NCBI RefSeq assembly: GCF_018138145.1
Contig: NZ_CP073104.1
Coordinates: forward strand, 3,410,001 to 3,474,000
Direction of reading: 5' to 3'
Source: Pseudomonas sp. SCA2728.1_7
Lineage (GTDB): Bacteria > Pseudomonadota > Gammaproteobacteria > Pseudomonadales > Pseudomonadaceae
DNA length: 64,000 nt
The translations under genes were made by a program, and so were the position numbers. The notes under the pieces are model-generated. The model ran no database searches and had not been told where the DNA came from. It saw nothing but the letters and a program-made list of their open reading frames with translations. Positions 27,180 through 35,315 of the stretch are shown one piece after another; the first letter of the stretch is position 1; each line of letters begins with the position of its first letter.

Positions 27180-27913
27180 CAGCCTTGCCACCGTTCGCCC
27201 GGCACGATGATCAGCGAGAAGTACGGCGACGACATCGGCTCGACCTGATCCATCGGCACAATCTTCTGATTGGCCATGGTTGCACGCTCGACGTACAGCG
27301 CGCGCTCGGCCAGGCCGAGTTCTTCCAGCACCTGACGCACTTTCGGGAAATTGCGCCCCAGCTTCATGATCACCGCCGCGTCGGCATCGGCCAGTCGGCG
27401 TTTCAATTCTTCATGGGGCAACACGCCCGATAGCACCGACAGACTCTGATTGCGATACACCAGCGGCGCGCCCAGTACCGAAGCGCCGCCGAGCATCGAG
27501 CACACGCCCGGCACCACTTGTGCTTCGTAGCGAGTGGCGAGGCGGTCGTGCAGGTACATGTAGGAACCGTAGAAGAACGGATCACCTTCACAGATCACCG
27601 CGACATCGCGACCGGCATCCAGATGCGCGGCGACCGTCTCGGCAGCTTCATCATAGAAATCGCTGATTACTTGCTCATAGGAGAGCGGCGCCGGCAGCAC
27701 TTCGGTGGTCACCGGGTAGACCAGCGGCAGCAGGTTCTGCGCTTCTTGCAGGTGCGCCTCGATGATGCCGAAGGCGTTGCCCTTTTTGCCCTTGGCGACG
27801 AAGTACGCCACCACCGGCGACTCACGTAGCAGGCGCAGGGCTTTGACAGTAATCAGTTCCGGATCACCCGGGCCGACGCCCAGGCCAATCAAACGTCCTT
27901 TGGCCTGCATCAT
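27179..27913 (-). CDS. cobI: Precorrin-2 C20-methyltransferase
   Basis: A 244-residue SAM-dependent tetrapyrrole methylase that converts precorrin-2 to precorrin-3A. The family signatures are [20 protein letters not shown] at the start, [19 protein letters not shown] and [16 protein letters not shown]. The start overlaps the cobH stop (atga) and the stop overlaps the cobJ start, so the genes are translationally coupled. A second in-frame ATG directly follows the first. Confidence 0.95.
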   Translation of the reverse strand: MMQAKGRLIGLGVGPGDPELITVKALRLLRESPVVAYFVAKGKKGNAFGIIEAHLQEAQNLLPLVYPVTTEVLPAPLSYEQVISDFYDEAAETVAAHLDAGRDVAVICEGDPFFYGSYMYLHDRLATRYEAQVVPGVCSMLGGASVLGAPLVYRNQSLSVLSGVLPHEELKRRLADADAAVIMKLGRNFPKVRQVLEELGLAERALYVERATMANQKIVPMDQVEPMSSPYFSLIIVPGERWQG

Positions 27914-28536
27914 TCGATCTCCGTGGCGAGGGCGTTAACGGCGGCGGCGGCCATGGCGCTGCCACCGAGGCGGCCTTGCATGATCACGAACGGCACGCCT
28001 CGGCTGTCAGCGGCCAGGGCGGCTTTCGATTCGGCGGCGCCGACGAAGCCGACAGGGAAGCCGAGGATCAGCGCCGGTTTCGGTGCGCCGGCGTCGAGCA
28101 TTTCCAGCAGATAAAACAGTGCGGTCGGCGCGTTGCCGATCACCACCACGCTGCCTTGCAGATGCGGACGCCACAGCTCCAGTGCGGCGGCGGAACGGGT
28201 GTTGCCCAGTTCACGCGCCAGATCCGGCACGCTCTCATCACGCAAGGTGCAGATCACTTCGTTGTTGGCTGGCAGGCGCGCACGGGTCACGCCTTCGGAG
28301 ACCATTCGCGCATCGCAGAGGATCGGCGCACCGGCGGCCAGCGCGTCGCGCCCGGCCTTGCCCGCGCCTTCGGAGAATTGCAGACCGTCGATCGCCTCGA
28401 CCATGCCGCAGGCGTGAATCACCCGCACCGCGAGTTTTTCCAGATCGGCCGGGATGCGCGCCAGATTGGCCTCGCTGCGAATGATCGCGAAGGAGTTGCG
28501 ATAAATCTCCTGACCATCGCGGATGTAATCAAGCAT
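27910..28536 (-). CDS. cobH: Precorrin-8X methylmutase
   Basis: 208 residues, the usual size. It moves the C11 methyl group to C12, turning precorrin-8X into hydrogenobyrinate. [20 protein letters not shown] is the family start, which fixes ATG 28536 (the frame is open further up into cobG). [18 protein letters not shown] contains the catalytic His, followed by [17 protein letters not shown] and [16 protein letters not shown]. The start lies inside the cobG 3' end (8-base overlap). Confidence 0.96.
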   Translation of the reverse strand: MLDYIRDGQEIYRNSFAIIRSEANLARIPADLEKLAVRVIHACGMVEAIDGLQFSEGAGKAGRDALAAGAPILCDARMVSEGVTRARLPANNEVICTLRDESVPDLARELGNTRSAAALELWRPHLQGSVVVIGNAPTALFYLLEMLDAGAPKPALILGFPVGFVGAAESKAALAADSRGVPFVIMQGRLGGSAMAAAAVNALATEIE

Positions 28537-29824
28537 CAATGGGGCTCCGAGAGCGGGCGTCGAGCAGGGTCGCGGCCGCTTCAATAGTAAGGTTGCGAGC
28601 GTGCAGCGCGCCGAAACCCGGCAGCGTTGCATCGCGAAAATAGAGGTCGTAATGACCGGGACTGACGGCCAGCAACGTCACCGGGGCACAGTGGGCGGCG
28701 GCGCAAGAGCGCGTGCAGCCGCTGAGGTGTACGTTGAGGGCCGAGGGCAGCAACGTCGCCAGATGGCGGGCGTCCTGCTTGGTGTCGGCCAGGCCTTTGC
28801 CGCAGCCATTGGAGCCGGTGCAGGCGATCAGGCGTGCAAGGGGTTCGGCAGCGCAAGTCAGCAGGCTCAGTTGCTCAAGTCCCTCCAGCACTTGAGCCGC
28901 ATCGCTTGCTTTGACATCCGGCAGCAGCAGGCTTTGCCAAGGTGTGAAACGCAAGCTGCCATTGCCGAACTGGCGGGCCAGTTGCGCAGCCCCGCGCAGC
29001 ATTGCCGGATCGAGACGGCCGAGCGCCGGCACCGCACCGATGTACACCTGACCCGCCGTATTCTGTGGATGAACGCCGATGTGCAGATCGTCCGCCACGG
29101 CCGTGCGCTGCCAATGGCTGACTGCCTTGATCGGCAGACACGTTCTCAGTTGTTCGAGAATTGCCAACATCGGCCATTCCTCGAGCAAATGGCGCATGCG
29201 CGTCTGCTCGGGACGCGCCCACGCCAGGAACAGCTCCAGCACTGCCACCACCAGCGCATGGCCATGTTCCAGCGCCACCGCGCCGATCGCGCGATCCGTC
29301 GGGCATCCGGCCAGACCGAACGCCAGCAAAGTTTCACCGTCACGCTCGAACGCCGACAACCACAGGTCATGAGAGTGTTCGAGCATCGCCAGCGCTTCAC
29401 CGCCATCGAGTTGCACGGCGAACTTGGCGCTCAACTCGTGGAAGCGTGGATGGCTTTGCAGCGTGTCGATGATCTGCCCTGCAAGGCCGCGCGTGTCGAA
29501 CTGCATCTGCCGATCGATCCCGGCAGCGGGGCTGAGCATCAGGTTGCGCACATCGTCAGCGGCCGCCGTACGCGGGCCGAGACCGGCGGCGAGCAGACGC
29601 TCGATCAGCGCTGCGGATTGCTCACCGATCCCGCGAATCTGCAGATTGGCGCGGTTGGTCGCCTCGATCGCCGCGCCGAACTGTTCGGCGGCATCGGCCA
29701 CCGCGTCGGCCTGATCGGCACTGATCGAGCCGCCATTGAGCTTGATCCGGCAGATACCGCCGTCCAGTGCCTGGACGATACGCAGCAACCCCGGGCAGGC
29801 CGAGGGGCGTAGAGCGTTGGACAT
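28529..29824 (-). CDS. cobG: Precorrin-3B synthase (oxygen-dependent)
   Basis: 431 residues. A sirohaem or nitrite/sulfite reductase-like iron-sulfur protein which, in the aerobic pathway, uses O2 to hydroxylate precorrin-3A and form the gamma-lactone. It shows the 4Fe-4S cysteine sets CTGSNGC and SGCTRSC with the spacing typical of this superfamily, and two ferredoxin-like half domains (CPGLLRIVQALDGGICRIKL near the start, LRFTPWQSLLLPDV later). ATG 29824 gives the natural N-terminus. It is the first gene of the leftward cob operon, with a 132-base divergent gap to cobL. Confidence 0.92.
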   Translation of the reverse strand: MSNALRPSACPGLLRIVQALDGGICRIKLNGGSISADQADAVADAAEQFGAAIEATNRANLQIRGIGEQSAALIERLLAAGLGPRTAAADDVRNLMLSPAAGIDRQMQFDTRGLAGQIIDTLQSHPRFHELSAKFAVQLDGGEALAMLEHSHDLWLSAFERDGETLLAFGLAGCPTDRAIGAVALEHGHALVVAVLELFLAWARPEQTRMRHLLEEWPMLAILEQLRTCLPIKAVSHWQRTAVADDLHIGVHPQNTAGQVYIGAVPALGRLDPAMLRGAAQLARQFGNGSLRFTPWQSLLLPDVKASDAAQVLEGLEQLSLLTCAAEPLARLIACTGSNGCGKGLADTKQDARHLATLLPSALNVHLSGCTRSCAAAHCAPVTLLAVSPGHYDLYFRDATLPGFGALHARNLTIEAAATLLDARSRSPIDA

Positions 29825-29956
29825 CGGGCGTTCGTTCAAGGGGCTGACCGGCTGCGTGGGAAAGGCGCTTCGCGGGCGAAGGCGCGGTATTATGCCTGCT
29901 TTGTCCGCTGGCATGAAAAGACTGCCCGTCGGAACGGCGTGTTTAGAGGAATATAG
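29825..29956. promoter_or_regulatory. Divergent promoter region between cobG and cobL
   Basis: 132 bases shared by two outward-facing operons, so it should contain both promoters. The hairpin-forming stretch gcgcttcgcgggcgaaggcgc lies in the middle. A cobalamin riboswitch would need about 200 bases and a B12 box; neither fits here. Confidence 0.5.
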
Positions 29957-31168
29957 ATGTCACCCTGGCTGACGGTAGTGGGAATCGGTGAAGACGGCTT
30001 CAAGGGCCTGGGCAAAAACGCCCGGCGTGCCCTGCTGGGCGCTTCGCGGATCATCGGTGGCCAGCGTCAACTGGATTTGTTGCCGGTGTGCATTCGCGGT
30101 GAACGGCAGTTGTGGCCGAGTCCGTTTTCCCTCGCGCCTGTGCTCGAACAGCGTGGCGAAGCGGTCTGCGTATTGGCCAGTGGTGACCCGATGTTCTACG
30201 GCGTCGGTGCCAGCCTCGCCCGCCAGGTGCCGAGCGACGAGATGCTGATCCTGCCAGCGCCGTCGTCCTGTTCACTGGCCGCCGCCCGCCTCGGTTGGCC
30301 GCTGCAGGAGGTGGTGACGCTGTCGCTGGTGGCCCGACCGCTGGCGGCGCTCAATGCCCAATTATTCAGCGGCGTGCGGTTGTTGTTGCTGAGCAACGAC
30401 GGTCAGAGCCCGGCGGCGGTTGCGCAATTGCTCCGCGAGCGCGGCTTCGGCTCGAGTCGTTTTACCGTTCTCGAGCATCTCGGCGGTGACGCCGAGCGGC
30501 GCATCGACAGCACCGCCAACGCTTGGGACAACGCGCCGATAGCCGACCTCAATGTCATCGCCGTCGAATGTCTGGCCGACGCACAGGCTCCGCGTCTTTC
30601 ACGTCTCGCCGGATTGCCGGATTCGGCATTCCAGCATGACGGCCAGTTGACCAAGCGCGACGTACGCGCCATCACCCTCGCCCGCCTTGCCCCGACCCCC
30701 GGCGAACTGCTCTGGGATGTCGGCGCCGGCAGCGGTTCGATCGGTATCGAGTGGATGCGCGCGCACCCGAGCTGCCGCGCCTTGGCCATCGAGGCCGATG
30801 ACGGCCGTCAGCAATTGATCGAACACAACCGCGATGCGCTGGGTGTGCCTGGCCTGCAATTGATTCGCGGCAAAGCACCGCTGGCACTGGCCGGGCTGGA
30901 GCGCCCGGACGCGATTTTCATCGGCGGCGGCGTGACCCGTGAGGGCGTCTTCGAAACCTGTTGGGAACACCTGAAGCCCGGTGGCCGTCTGGTCGCCAAC
31001 GCAGTGACGCTGCAAAGTGAAGTGGCGCTGATGAACTGGCGCGAGCGCTTCGGCGGCGAACTGACGCGCATCCATGTCGCCCAAGCGCAGCCACTTGGCG
31101 AGTTCGACACCTGGCGTCAGGCGTTGCCGATCACCCTGCTCGATCTGGTCAAACCCCTCGATGCGTGA
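29957..31168 (+). CDS. cobL: Precorrin-6Y C5,15-methyltransferase (decarboxylating), CbiE-CbiT fusion
   Basis: 403 residues. The N-terminal CbiE-like methylase domain (about 1-205) shows [32 protein letters not shown] and [19 protein letters not shown]. The C-terminal CbiT-like class I methyltransferase domain has [20 protein letters not shown] and [19 protein letters not shown]. Together they methylate C5 and C15 and decarboxylate the acetate side chain. The start ATG 29957 follows an agaggaa ribosome site. The stop lies 8 bases inside cbiD, so the genes are coupled. Confidence 0.95.
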   Translation: MSPWLTVVGIGEDGFKGLGKNARRALLGASRIIGGQRQLDLLPVCIRGERQLWPSPFSLAPVLEQRGEAVCVLASGDPMFYGVGASLARQVPSDEMLILPAPSSCSLAAARLGWPLQEVVTLSLVARPLAALNAQLFSGVRLLLLSNDGQSPAAVAQLLRERGFGSSRFTVLEHLGGDAERRIDSTANAWDNAPIADLNVIAVECLADAQAPRLSRLAGLPDSAFQHDGQLTKRDVRAITLARLAPTPGELLWDVGAGSGSIGIEWMRAHPSCRALAIEADDGRQQLIEHNRDALGVPGLQLIRGKAPLALAGLERPDAIFIGGGVTREGVFETCWEHLKPGGRLVANAVTLQSEVALMNWRERFGGELTRIHVAQAQPLGEFDTWRQALPITLLDLVKPLDA

Positions 31169-32258
31169 CGAAACCGCCGAACAACCCGCGCCCTTGCGCA
31201 GCGGCCTGACCACCGGCAGTTGCGCCACCGCCACCAGCCTCGCCGCCGCGCGTCTGTTGCTCGGCGGGCTGTCGGCGGATGCGGTGCAGATCGTGTTGCC
31301 CAAAGGCAAACAGGTGCAGATGCGTCTGGAGTTCTGTCGTTTGACCGATGACGGCGCCGAGGCCGGAACGATCAAGGATGCCGGCGACGACCCGGACGTG
31401 ACCCACGGTGCGCTGCTCTATTCGCGGGTACGGCTTTTGAGTGAGCCGGGCATTCGTTTCAATGCCGGTACGGGCGTGGGCACCGTGACTCGGCCGGGAC
31501 TGGTGCTGGGTGTCGGCGAACCGGCGATCAACCCGGTGCCACGCAAAATGATCAGCGATCACCTGACGCTGCTCGCCGCCGAGACCGGTTACGGCGGCGG
31601 CTTCGACGTCACCGTCAACGTCGAGGGCGGCGAAGCGCTGGCGCTGAAAACCATGAATCCGCGACTGGGCATTCTTGGCGGGCTGTCGATCCTCGGCACC
31701 AGCGGCATTGTCCGGCCGTTTTCCTGCGCGGCTTACATCGCTTCGATTCATCAGGGTATCGACGTCGCCAAGACCAACGGCTATCTGCACATCGCCGCCT
31801 GCACCGGCAACGCCAGTGAAGACACCATGCGCCGGGTCTACAACCTGCCGGAGATCGCCCTGATCGAAATGGGCGACTTCGTCGGTGCGGTGCTCAAGCA
31901 TCTGCGCAAAGTGCCTGTGGATAAACTCAGCCTGTGCGGCGGCTTCGGCAAGATCAGCAAACTGGCCGCCGGGCACATGGATCTGCATTCGCGGCATTCG
32001 AGTATCGACTTGCCGCAACTGGCGGAGTGGGCCGCGGCGATTGGCGCCGATGAGGCTTTGCAGCAAGGCATTCGTGAAGCCAATACCAGTCAACAGGCGC
32101 TGGCCATGTCCAGTGCAGCAGGGATCGCCCTCGGTGATGAAGTCTGTCGCCATGCGTTGAATTTCGCCCGCAGCGTGGTGCCCGCGCAGGTGCAGGTCGA
32201 GGTGTTTGCGATTGATCGTCAGGGCGGAGTTGTCGGGCATGCCGGAGGTTTTGCATGA
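31161..32258 (+). CDS. cbiD: Cobalt-precorrin-5B C1-methyltransferase (CbiD)
   Basis: A 365-residue CbiD family protein recognised by [20 protein letters not shown] near the start, [20 protein letters not shown] and a Gly-rich [15 protein letters not shown] block. It methylates C1 during ring contraction. CbiD belongs to the anaerobic route; in the classic aerobic route CobF does this step, and no cobF is seen. The Pseudomonas pathway is known to combine cobG with cbiD. ATG 31161 overlaps cobL by 8 bases, and the 3' end overlaps cobK (atga). Confidence 0.95.
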   Translation: MRDETAEQPAPLRSGLTTGSCATATSLAAARLLLGGLSADAVQIVLPKGKQVQMRLEFCRLTDDGAEAGTIKDAGDDPDVTHGALLYSRVRLLSEPGIRFNAGTGVGTVTRPGLVLGVGEPAINPVPRKMISDHLTLLAAETGYGGGFDVTVNVEGGEALALKTMNPRLGILGGLSILGTSGIVRPFSCAAYIASIHQGIDVAKTNGYLHIAACTGNASEDTMRRVYNLPEIALIEMGDFVGAVLKHLRKVPVDKLSLCGGFGKISKLAAGHMDLHSRHSSIDLPQLAEWAAAIGADEALQQGIREANTSQQALAMSSAAGIALGDEVCRHALNFARSVVPAQVQVEVFAIDRQGGVVGHAGGFA

Positions 32259-32983
32259 AAAGAATTTTGCTGCTCGGCGGCGTCACGGAAGCGCTGGCGA
32301 TTGCCCGCACACTCGGGCCAGAACATATCTACAGCCTCGCCGGTGTTGGCCGGGTGCCGACGGATCTGATCTGTCAGGTGCGTGTCGGTGGTTACGGTGG
32401 CGCTGAAGGTCTGGCGCAATTCATCCGCGACGCAGGCATCGATCTGCTGCTCGACGCCACGCATCCGTATGCCGCGCAAATCAGCCAGAATGCCGCGACC
32501 GCCGCGCGGCTGACCGGCATCCCCTGCTGGGCCCTGCGCCGTCCGGCCTGGCAGCCGCAGCCCGGTGATGATTGGCGTGAAGTCAGCGACTGGGCCGAGC
32601 TGATCACTGCCCTCAAGCCGTTTCGCCGACCGCTGTTCACCCTCGGCCGCGAACCGCTGCAGCACCTTGATGAAATCCCCGCCGACCAGTTCTGGACCCT
32701 GCGCGCCCTCGACGTCTACCCCGGCAACGAACGCTGCGAAGTGATCGGTGCGCGTGGGCCGTTTCTGCTTGGGGATGAGCGCGCACTGTTCGAGCGGCGG
32801 CAGATCGATGTGTTGATCAGCAAGAACAGCGGCAGCACCGCCACCGAGCCGAAGCTGGAAGTGGCGCGTGAGCGTGGGGTGCCGGTGGTTGTGTTGAAGC
32901 GACCGGGGTTGCCGGGGGTTGATCGGAAATTTCGATCAGCGTCTGAAGTCCTTGAAGCCCTGACGACGTCAGACTTTTCCTGA
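32255..32983 (+). CDS. cobK: Precorrin-6A reductase
   Basis: A 242-residue CobK/CbiJ family NADPH-dependent reductase acting on the corrin macrocycle. It opens with [18 protein letters not shown], then [33 protein letters not shown] and the C-terminal signature [18 protein letters not shown], typical of this family. It is the last gene of the cobL-cbiD-cobK unit, with a four-base overlap with cbiD. No clear terminator follows before the toxin-antitoxin pair. Confidence 0.95.
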   Translation: MKRILLLGGVTEALAIARTLGPEHIYSLAGVGRVPTDLICQVRVGGYGGAEGLAQFIRDAGIDLLLDATHPYAAQISQNAATAARLTGIPCWALRRPAWQPQPGDDWREVSDWAELITALKPFRRPLFTLGREPLQHLDEIPADQFWTLRALDVYPGNERCEVIGARGPFLLGDERALFERRQIDVLISKNSGSTATEPKLEVARERGVPVVVLKRPGLPGVDRKFRSASEVLEALTTSDFS

Positions 32984-33142
32984 CTTCGAGTTTATTAGCG
33001 AATTTACCTGCAATTTTTGAGGACGCAGCCGACTGTTTTTCACTACATCCTCACCCCAATACTTCGGTTCCTTTAATCCCGACAAGCAGACAGCCAAGAA
33101 AAGCGGCTTGCCAGCTTGTATCCCAAGGAATACGATCCCGAC

Positions 33143-33445
33143 ATGATCGCTTTTGAACGATCCCGCATATTTTCCGAATGGCTCGACTCCTTGAAAGACA
33201 TCAAAGGGAAAGGCCGAATCATCTCCAGAATTAAAACAGCCGAAAATGGCAACTTCGGTGATTGCGGGTTCGTCGGTGACACTGTTTATGAAATGCGTGT
33301 TCATTACGGCCCCGGTTACAGGATGTACTTCACACGCAAAGGCGAAGTGATTTATCTGCTGCTGATCGGGGGCGACAAATCGACACAAAAAAGAGATATC
33401 AAACGCGCCGTGCAGATGGCTCATAACATCGGAAATGAGGAGTAA
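33143..33445 (+). CDS. RelE/HigB-type toxin of a type II toxin-antitoxin pair
   Basis: 100 residues, phage-derived Gp49-like / addiction-module killer family. The RelE-fold pattern is seen: FSEWLDSLKD, RIISRIKTAENGNFGDCGFV, VYEMRVHYGPGYRMYFTRKG and LLLIGGDKSTQKRDIKRAV, whose basic C-terminal helix is typical of mRNA interferases that cut ribosome-bound mRNA. ATG 33143 is preferred over an upstream TTG at 33116 because the family starts with a short lead to the first strand. The stop is three bases before the antitoxin start, so the order is toxin first, as in HigBA-type modules. Confidence 0.85.
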   Translation: MIAFERSRIFSEWLDSLKDIKGKGRIISRIKTAENGNFGDCGFVGDTVYEMRVHYGPGYRMYFTRKGEVIYLLLIGGDKSTQKRDIKRAVQMAHNIGNEE

Positions 33446-33448
33446 ATC

Positions 33449-33739
33449 ATGACCGAAGAATTCGCCCGTTTTGACGCCGCTGAGTACCTCAAAACTCCCG
33501 AGGACATGGCGGCGTATCTGGATGCCTGTTTTGACGACGATGAAGGCGACGGCGTCCTTATCCGTGCAGCGCTCAATGACATCGCCCGGGCTCAAGGCAT
33601 GACACAAGTGGCGCGGGATGCAGGTTTGGGCCGCGAAAGTCTTTATAAAGCGCTGAGTAGCACTGGCAATCCCGAATTCGCAACTATCATGAAAGTCATG
33701 AAGGCTCTGGGTTTGCGATTGCATGCCGTAACACTGTGA
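33449..33739 (+). CDS. HigA-like antitoxin (addiction module antidote)
   Basis: 96 residues. The N-terminal part is acidic (FDAAEYLKTPEDMAAYLDAC). The C-terminal helix-turn-helix (GMTQVARDAGLGRESLYKAL, then TIMKVMKALGLRLHAV) is the conserved signature of the putative addiction module antidote family. It should neutralise the toxin just upstream and repress the shared promoter. Ribosome site ggaaatgagg lies inside the toxin 3' end, so translation is coupled. The pair lies between cobalamin and copper genes and looks like a small acquired unit. Confidence 0.88.
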   Translation: MTEEFARFDAAEYLKTPEDMAAYLDACFDDDEGDGVLIRAALNDIARAQGMTQVARDAGLGRESLYKALSSTGNPEFATIMKVMKALGLRLHAVTL

Positions 33740-33836
33740 ACGCGCTGCGACACCAAACCGCACGACGCTTTTTTACTTATCGGCCCTGATCAGGCTAAAT
33801 AGCCGCGCCTGATCGCCCACCCAATGGATCTGTCCC

Positions 33837-34235
33837 ATGAACCGACACCGGCTAGCAATTGCCTGGATCGCCTGCTTTGCAGTGCTGTTCAACATGCTCG
33901 CCATGCCGATGACCGGGGCGATGGCGCAGGCGGCCAATTCACCGGCCGAGCAATTGCTCTGGAGCAGTTTCTGCACCGGCAGCGGGACCAAGATGGTGGC
34001 GATCAACATCGGCACCACCGAGCAAAAGGCCCCGACCAACGACAGCCATTCGAACATGCAGCACTGCTGGTGCTGCTCAGGCTCGGCGCCATTGGTCGCG
34101 TTGCCGGGACATTCGCCGCAGTTGTATTTCGCTCGCTATGAAAGCAATCGCAGTGTGGCGCCCGCCTTGCTGCAAACACCGACGCCGCGTCAGCAATGGC
34201 CGAGTCTCAATCCCCGCGCTTCCCCTCTGGTTTGA
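33837..34235 (+). CDS. DUF2946 protein, exported, copper-cluster member
   Basis: 132 residues with a signal peptide or N-terminal membrane segment (LAIAWIACFAVLFNMLAMPM). The DUF2946 core has a CWCC motif (HCWCCSGSAPLV) and other Cys/His/Met residues suited to binding a soft metal. The family function is not established; it occurs next to copper uptake and resistance genes, as here. Together with the following PCu(A)C chaperone, second DUF2946 gene and copper receptor it forms a likely operon with short gaps. Confidence 0.75.
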   Translation: MNRHRLAIAWIACFAVLFNMLAMPMTGAMAQAANSPAEQLLWSSFCTGSGTKMVAINIGTTEQKAPTNDSHSNMQHCWCCSGSAPLVALPGHSPQLYFARYESNRSVAPALLQTPTPRQQWPSLNPRASPLV

Positions 34236-34283
34236 TTTGTTCGCGCAATTGACCTGCGTTTCAAATCGTTCTGGAGAACTGCC

Positions 34284-34763
34284 ATGTTGAACAAACTCAT
34301 AGTCGTCGCTGCGCTGCTGTTGCCGGCGTGCTTTGCCCATGCCCACGAATACAAGGCCGGCGAGCTGGAAATCGCTCATCCGTGGTCGCAAGAGCTGCCG
34401 CCGAATGCGCCAACGGTTGCCGCCTACTTCGTCATTCACAACGGAGGCAAGACGGACGACCGCCTGCTCAGCGTCGATTCGCCCATCGCCCCCGAAGCGC
34501 AACTGCACGAACACGTCATGCAGGGCGATCTGATGAAGATGCAGCAAGTGCCGAGCGTGGCCATTCCCGCCGGCGGCAACGTGACGTTTGCGCCGATGGC
34601 CTATCACGTGATGCTGCTCAACCCGAGCGATCGCAGCCTGCTCAGCGACGGCAAGCACTTCCCGCTGACACTGCATTTCGAGAAGGCTGGTGACGTCACC
34701 GTCGACGTCTCGGTGCAGAAGAAGCCGCCGGAAACCACGCAGGCCCACGCGCACGCCCAGTAA
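34284..34763 (+). CDS. Periplasmic copper chaperone PCu(A)C
   Basis: 159 residues with signal peptide (1-20, ending AHAHEYKAG) and a DUF461/PCu(A)C cupredoxin-like fold. PCu(A)C proteins bind Cu(I) through a conserved His/Met set and pass it to cytochrome oxidase assembly. Here LHEHVMQGDLMKMQQV and YHVMLLN supply the conserved His and Met residues. The C-terminus ends in a His/Ala-rich tail (TTQAHAHAQ) that may bind more metal. It lies between two DUF2946 genes and upstream of the copper receptor, which supports a copper role. Confidence 0.9.
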   Translation: MLNKLIVVAALLLPACFAHAHEYKAGELEIAHPWSQELPPNAPTVAAYFVIHNGGKTDDRLLSVDSPIAPEAQLHEHVMQGDLMKMQQVPSVAIPAGGNVTFAPMAYHVMLLNPSDRSLLSDGKHFPLTLHFEKAGDVTVDVSVQKKPPETTQAHAHAQ

Positions 34764-34784
34764 GCCTTCCGGCAGACTCCGCCC

Positions 34785-35231
34785 ATGCGCCCGCTGAGCG
34801 CCAGGCCCTCCCGGCAACGCCGTCAGACTGAACACCTGACTCGCGGCAGCTGGATCGCCCTGTTCGCCATGTTGATGATCTCCATCGGCCCACTGATTTC
34901 TCAGTCGATGCCGATGGATCAACACGCCTCGACATCGATGCCAATGCGCATGGACATGTCGATGGACATGCCGGGCATGGATCACAGCGGCCATGATGCA
35001 CAACCGACGGCAGAACACTGCCCGCCGCAATCCTCGCACCACGTGCTCTGGGAAAAGTGCGGTTATTGCAGCCTGCTGTTCAATTGCCCGGCACTGACCG
35101 GTGGCGGCGATTTCGTCGCTTTCAATATCCCGCCGCTGAACACCTTCACCCCACCCGCCCCACGCCTGGGCCACGCCCGGCAGACCTTCTTCCCCGGCGC
35201 CCGCAGCCGCGCCCCGCCCGTCGCAGCGTAA
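34785..35231 (+). CDS. Second DUF2946 protein, Met/His-rich
   Basis: 148 residues. After an N-terminal basic stretch comes a membrane or signal segment (WIALFAMLMISIGPLI) and a strongly Met- and His-rich part (about 43-67, e.g. SMPMRMDMSMDMPGMDHSGH), typical of copper-binding segments. A C-terminal DUF2946 part follows with CGYCSLLFNCPAL. It starts 21 bases after the PCu(A)C gene and ends 84 bases before the copper receptor start. Its exact role is unknown; copper handling in the cell envelope is an inference. Confidence 0.75.
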   Translation: MRPLSARPSRQRRQTEHLTRGSWIALFAMLMISIGPLISQSMPMDQHASTSMPMRMDMSMDMPGMDHSGHDAQPTAEHCPPQSSHHVLWEKCGYCSLLFNCPALTGGGDFVAFNIPPLNTFTPPAPRLGHARQTFFPGARSRAPPVAA

Positions 35232-35315
35232 ACACGCACCTTTGATTGCACACGGTTGAGAAGACAGCTTCAGGCTGCCGGCCGTGTCGTTTACGACTGT
35301 TTGATGGAAATTGTC

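Noticed and set aside
29825..29956. Cobalamin riboswitch upstream of the cob operons
   Set aside because: The gap is only 132 bases and no B12-box-like sequence is seen on either strand.
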